Below, one piece after another: positions 42,152 to 45,390 of a stretch of 45,390 bases of DNA. How positions within the stretch are numbered: the first letter of the stretch is position 1; every line of letters starts with the position of its first letter. The stretch comes from Geobacteraceae bacterium (GTDB lineage Bacteria; Desulfobacterota; Desulfuromonadia; Geobacterales; DSM-12255). The position numbers and the translations under genes are program-made. The notes beneath the pieces were generated by a model. The model saw nothing but the letters and a program-made list of their open reading frames with translations. It did not search any database and had not been told where the DNA came from. Location: NCBI GenBank assembly GCA_013377075.1, contig JACABD010000023.1, positions 13,660-59,049 of the forward strand, written 5' to 3'.

Positions 42152-43120
42152 ATGATAAGAAAACTAGCTTTATTTGGTTGCGCAGCACTTCTGGTGTCAT
42201 TGACTGCCGGTCTTTTCATGGTGGCTGAAGCTGAGGCCAGAGCCGGTGGTGGGAGCCGCTCCATGGGAAGCCGCGGTTCACGCAGCTATTCACAACCAGC
42301 ATCGCCATCAACTTCTCCAAGTCCCTATCAGGCTGCTCCGCAGCAGGCACGTCCAATGACTCCGCCACCTTATCAGCAGCCCCAGCCAGCAGGTGGTGGT
42401 TTTATGCGCAGCATGGCCGGTGGTCTTGTCGGCGGAATGCTTGGCGGCATGCTCTTTAGAAGCATGGGGTTTGGCGGTGGTGGCGGTATGGGTGGTGGAG
42501 GCGGAGGTATAGGCCTTTTCGAAATTCTTTTGCTTGCCGGAATAGGCTATTTTATCTACCGCTATATTAAATCAAAGCGTCAGCAAGAGCAGCAGGGTGA
42601 GTACACCAGTTACAACTCCATCCCGAATACCTATGACGTAACACCTCAGCAGGCTCAACTCTCCACCCAGGATGACCTTGACCGCGGACTCTCTCATATC
42701 AGGCAGATGGATGCCGGTTTCAGCGAAGAGCGTTTTACAGATCAGGTTATGGATATGTTCTTTAAAGTTCAGGGTGCCTGGATGAACCGCGATCTCTCGC
42801 CGGTAAACGCCATCATTACCGACGAAATGCGCCGTATCTTCCAGGAGGATCTTGATCGTCTTATTCGCGAGAAAAAGGTTAACAGACTCGAAAATATTGC
42901 CGTAAGAACCGTTGAGATCAGCGAAGCGTGGCAGGAGCAGGGGCAGGACTATATTACGGCGCTTATTTACGCCAATCTGCTCGACTATACGACAGATGAT
43001 GTTTCCGGTCAGGTCGTTTCAGGCAGCAAGACCGACCCTGTAAAGTTCGAGGAGTTCTGGACATTCACAAGGTCGGTTGGAACGGGTGTATGGAAGCTGA
43101 GCGGAATTAATCAGAAATAA
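42152..43120 (+). CDS. Tim44-like domain protein with Gly-rich region (322 aa)
   Basis: ATG 42152 is chosen: GAGGGGG precedes it and a signal-like segment follows (IRKLALFGCAALLVSLTAGL). Then a Ser/Pro/Gln-rich stretch, a Gly/Met-rich region (GGLVGGMLGGMLFRSMGFGG), a TM (LFEILLLAGIGYFIYRYI), and a C-terminal Tim44-like domain (about 190-320; FTDQVMDMFFKVQGAWMNRD, FEEFWTFTRSVGTGVWKLSG). This layout is common in bacteria; the molecular role is not settled. Ended by a strong terminator. Confidence 0.85.
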   Translation: MIRKLALFGCAALLVSLTAGLFMVAEAEARAGGGSRSMGSRGSRSYSQPASPSTSPSPYQAAPQQARPMTPPPYQQPQPAGGGFMRSMAGGLVGGMLGGMLFRSMGFGGGGGMGGGGGGIGLFEILLLAGIGYFIYRYIKSKRQQEQQGEYTSYNSIPNTYDVTPQQAQLSTQDDLDRGLSHIRQMDAGFSEERFTDQVMDMFFKVQGAWMNRDLSPVNAIITDEMRRIFQEDLDRLIREKKVNRLENIAVRTVEISEAWQEQGQDYITALIYANLLDYTTDDVSGQVVSGSKTDPVKFEEFWTFTRSVGTGVWKLSGINQK

Positions 43121-43145
43121 GCAGATGTAGTGGATAATTGATGAG

Positions 43146-43177
43146 AGAAGCGGCTGTTATGGCCGCTTCTTTTTTTT
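43146..43177 (+). terminator. Rho-independent terminator after the Tim44-like gene
   Basis: AGAAGCGGC / GCCGCTTCT 9-bp stem, 7-nt loop, then eight or more T. Confidence 0.9.
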
Positions 43178-43216
43178 AAGTTACTGTTGCCTGAGCAAAA
43201 TGGGGCCGCAACGGGG

Positions 43217-45190
43217 TCAGGTGGTAAGCAGGGCGCCGCTCAGTTCGTTGTCTGCCTGCCTGATAAACCTCCCCATGTCAGCATCGTCCAGCGAAGCCAT
43301 CTCCCCCAGGGTGACGCTCTTCAGGGTGTTTATCTCACAGTCACAGCTGTTGTAGGTGGTTGAGTAGAAGGCGATGCGCTTCTCTCTGTCGAGCCCCATC
43401 TGTAGCAGCTGCTCTGCCCCTTTTCGGATCAGCTGCAGTTTGTTGTGCAGGTCATCAATATTCTTTACTGTCCAGACCCCCAGATAGATAGGGCTGCTGA
43501 CATTTCTGACATCACCGATCAGCTCACCCCGTAGCAGTTCATCCTTGTTGCGACGTAGATAGGGGACAAAGTCAAGGTGCTCGGCAAACTTCCTGTCAGT
43601 TGTGAAAAAATTGCCACTCTCCGGGTCCATGGTAAAGATCATGGTGCGGCCAACAGCCTGACCATAGCTCTGGAATAGTACGTCCTTATACTCCTGGAAG
43701 GGGACGTGCTCGGAGAGGTAGGTCTCATTTCTACTGATGCGTCTGGTCATCCCCAGCAGCCAGGATGCGATAGACGGGTTGTCGATTCGGCATTCTTTGA
43801 TTTCAGTCCTGAGGGATTCAAATGGCTTGCCGCCAAAGCGGTAGAGCATCACACTCTGGTAGATGTCGCGCAGGTTATTGTACCTGCTGAAGTGGTAGAG
43901 AAGGTCATAGCTGAAAAGCTCCATCTGTCTGAGCTGCCAGATAAAGGTGGCAATATCGGTTCTGCTGCTCTCCGGGCTTATGCCGATTTTCCTGGTTGAG
44001 TTGATGAACCTTATGTAGCGGCTGCCAAGATCTGCGAGCAGTGCCGAGTCCTTGTCAGCGCTTGTCTTCATGGTAATGATCCAGCTGGTGAATTCACCCT
44101 CGATGCTTTCGACGACAATGTTGTCAGCGCCAAAGGTCGAGTAGGTCTGGGTAGTGCCTATCCCCTCGCCGGACATGCTCCCCTTGGTAGTCTTGCCGAC
44201 AAAGAGTGGTATCTTGTCAGCCCCCGTCATCAGTCGCTCCGCAGCTATGCCGATACCGTTGTCAGTGATGGTGAGGGTGACCGTATCATTATGCTGCTCC
44301 AGTACAAATTCCAGCAGACCGCGCCTGTTTGCCGATTTTATGGCATCCATGGCATTAGCGACGATATTTATCAGGGCGCGGCTGGTTTTGGTGTAACTTC
44401 CGCTTACCGGTGCAACTCTGTTTTTGAGGATCAGCCTCACTTCGCAGCTGCTGTCAACCGCCTCCACAAAAGGGATGACACGTTCTATAAGCAGATCCTT
44501 GATAGATACCTTGTGGGATAGGTGGGTGGTGTCCTCGTACATGTTGAGGGTATTGAGGAGCGCCGTGGTCTCACGGTTTATGTCTTCGGTAACCTTGTTG
44601 ATGTTGTCCACCGACATGATGGCCGAGAGGTCAAAAAGAACCCTGAGGGACTTTTTTACGTCGTGGCGGACCTTTGAAAACTCTTCAATAATGGAGATTT
44701 CCGGGCGTTTCGATGAAACCACCTTCTGTCGGAGTCTGCTGGCTGTTACCGACATGAGGTGAAATTTCATCTTCCGGTAGACAGTGAGGTCTTCGATGAC
44801 AAAGCCCTTCCCCTTGAAAAAATCAATGGAGCTGATGAGTTTGTCCCAGACGTAGAGGTAGATATGGGCTTCAGGAGCTACTGTCTCGGCAAGATAGTGG
44901 ACGAGGGCTGTACCGATTCCTTTCCCCTTGCCAAAGGGGCTGGTCACCTGGCGGTAGATATGAAATTTGCTCTGGTCCGGTGTCGCATAGACAAGCATGA
45001 AGCCGAGCAGTTCCCCTCGCTCGTCCCAGACCAGACTGTGCTCGTAATCAATGTCGATGGATTTGTCGAGAATGTAGGGGGACGGGATCAGCAGCGTGTC
45101 GATATTGAGAAGGGGGAGGGTGGCGATCGCCTTTTCGTAATCGGGGGTAAGTTTTTTTATGTAGGGGAATTGATCAGGGTGCCATTCCAT
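43217..45190 (-). CDS. GNAT-like / histidine-kinase-like fusion with unknown C-terminal domain (657 aa)
   Basis: ATG 45190 is chosen because the longer GTG reading (45274) begins next to the terminator at 45277-45319. Residues about 40-145 form a GNAT-type acetyltransferase (LGFMLVYATPDQSKFHIYRQ, GKGKGIGTALVHYLAE, FFKGKGFVIED). About 175-400 is kinase-like: a possible phospho-His in VRHDVKKSLRVL, N box NIVANAMDAI, DNGIGI, GEGIGTTQ. The last 250 residues match nothing I know. It may acetylate or bind acyl-CoA and signal through the ATPase domain. No partner regulator is adjacent on the visible side. Confidence 0.8.
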   Translation of the reverse strand: MEWHPDQFPYIKKLTPDYEKAIATLPLLNIDTLLIPSPYILDKSIDIDYEHSLVWDERGELLGFMLVYATPDQSKFHIYRQVTSPFGKGKGIGTALVHYLAETVAPEAHIYLYVWDKLISSIDFFKGKGFVIEDLTVYRKMKFHLMSVTASRLRQKVVSSKRPEISIIEEFSKVRHDVKKSLRVLFDLSAIMSVDNINKVTEDINRETTALLNTLNMYEDTTHLSHKVSIKDLLIERVIPFVEAVDSSCEVRLILKNRVAPVSGSYTKTSRALINIVANAMDAIKSANRRGLLEFVLEQHNDTVTLTITDNGIGIAAERLMTGADKIPLFVGKTTKGSMSGEGIGTTQTYSTFGADNIVVESIEGEFTSWIITMKTSADKDSALLADLGSRYIRFINSTRKIGISPESSRTDIATFIWQLRQMELFSYDLLYHFSRYNNLRDIYQSVMLYRFGGKPFESLRTEIKECRIDNPSIASWLLGMTRRISRNETYLSEHVPFQEYKDVLFQSYGQAVGRTMIFTMDPESGNFFTTDRKFAEHLDFVPYLRRNKDELLRGELIGDVRNVSSPIYLGVWTVKNIDDLHNKLQLIRKGAEQLLQMGLDREKRIAFYSTTYNSCDCEINTLKSVTLGEMASLDDADMGRFIRQADNELSGALLTT

Positions 45191-45276
45191 GGGTGTCTGC
45201 CGCCTTTCGTTGTATAAGGGGATTCCATGGTTATTTGTAGCATATTCCGCAGCGGTTGCAGTGTGAAATATCACAT

Positions 45277-45319
45277 AAAAAACGGGGGCGGAATCAGATG
45301 ATTCAGCCCCCGTTTTTTT
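45277..45319. terminator. Bidirectional terminator between the last two minus-strand genes
   Basis: AAAAAACGGGGGC / GCCCCCGTTTTTT with an inner GAATC-AGAT-GATTC stem; A/T runs on both sides. Probably ends the gene entering from the right. Confidence 0.9.
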
Positions 45320-45339
45320 ACAAATAATTAAACTGTTGA

Positions 45340-45390
45340 TCAGTGATCAATAGCCTTTGCCATGCCCAGACCGGTGTTCTGGCGGACATA
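45340..45390 (-). CDS. C-terminal 16 residues of an unidentified gene
   Basis: The minus frame reads YVRQNTGLGMAKAIDH then TGA and runs off the window edge. It sits just upstream of a strong terminator, which supports a real gene end. Too short to identify. Confidence 0.55.
   Translation of the reverse strand, partial: YVRQNTGLGMAKAIDH

Overview
The window looks like a chromosomal segment from a Geobacter-like member of the Desulfuromonadia/Geobacterales. This is inferred from gene content: a Hyb-type membrane-bound [NiFe] uptake hydrogenase, a multiheme c-type cytochrome, many two-component systems with sigma-54 activators, and NapH-like polyferredoxin and GspE/MshE-type domains. I see no rRNA, tRNA, CRISPR array, phage structural genes or intact transposase.

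Layout. (1) 1-5229, minus strand: a set of secreted DUF11-like surface or matrix proteins, preceded by small ORFs and a structured leader, behind a candidate sigma-54 promoter (5215-5229) with an upstream inverted repeat (5310-5330). (2) 5423-8073, minus: a PAS histidine kinase and NtrC-type activator, the obvious candidate regulator of block 1. (3) 8347-9552: a protein with six GspE/MshE N-terminal-type motifs, one membrane segment and an exported domain. (4) 9577-11225: pgsA, a lytic transglycosylase and an ArsR regulator. (5) 11231-14085: a bioF-bioH-bioC operon behind a BirA-type operator. (6) 14128-15372: a CheY-like regulator divergent from an XRE/S24-like repressor that lacks the Ser-Lys dyad; three copies of one palindrome lie in and around the repressor gene. 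(7) 15449-17752: an orphan GAF-GspE ATPase.

(8) 17950-24272, plus: a tightly packed operon of pentaheme cytochrome, MacA-like adaptor, CsgG-WD40 fusion, ABC ATPase and FtsX-type permease, apparently an envelope export machine tied to a cytochrome. (9) 24400-30252: a small ribbon-helix-helix gene with its own sigma-54 promoter, an 860-residue cNMP-binding/AAA-like/polyferredoxin fusion, a lipoprotein with an internal duplication, and a protein with a degenerate diadenylate-cyclase-like C-terminus. (10) 30321-36343, minus: hydrogenase operon (small subunit, FeS subunit, membrane subunit, large subunit, maturation protease, TatA) with a strong sigma-54 promoter and palindromic repeats between its genes. 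(11) 36615-40005, plus: divergent NtrC-type activator and membrane sensor kinase, probably controlling the hydrogenase. (12) 40099-43120: orphan FtsX permease, a two-TM protein of unknown function and a Tim44-like protein. (13) 43217-45390, minus: a GNAT-kinase-like fusion and the tail of another gene.

The recurring theme is sigma-54 control: two complete kinase/activator pairs and three good -24/-12 promoters. Two of these promoters lie beside an activator gene and have plausible upstream activator sites. The least conventional items are the cNMP/AAA/polyferredoxin fusion, the DAC-like protein, the motif-rich membrane protein, the GNAT-kinase fusion and the inactive-dyad repressor with its operators. 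All functions are inferred from sequence read by eye; no database search was possible.
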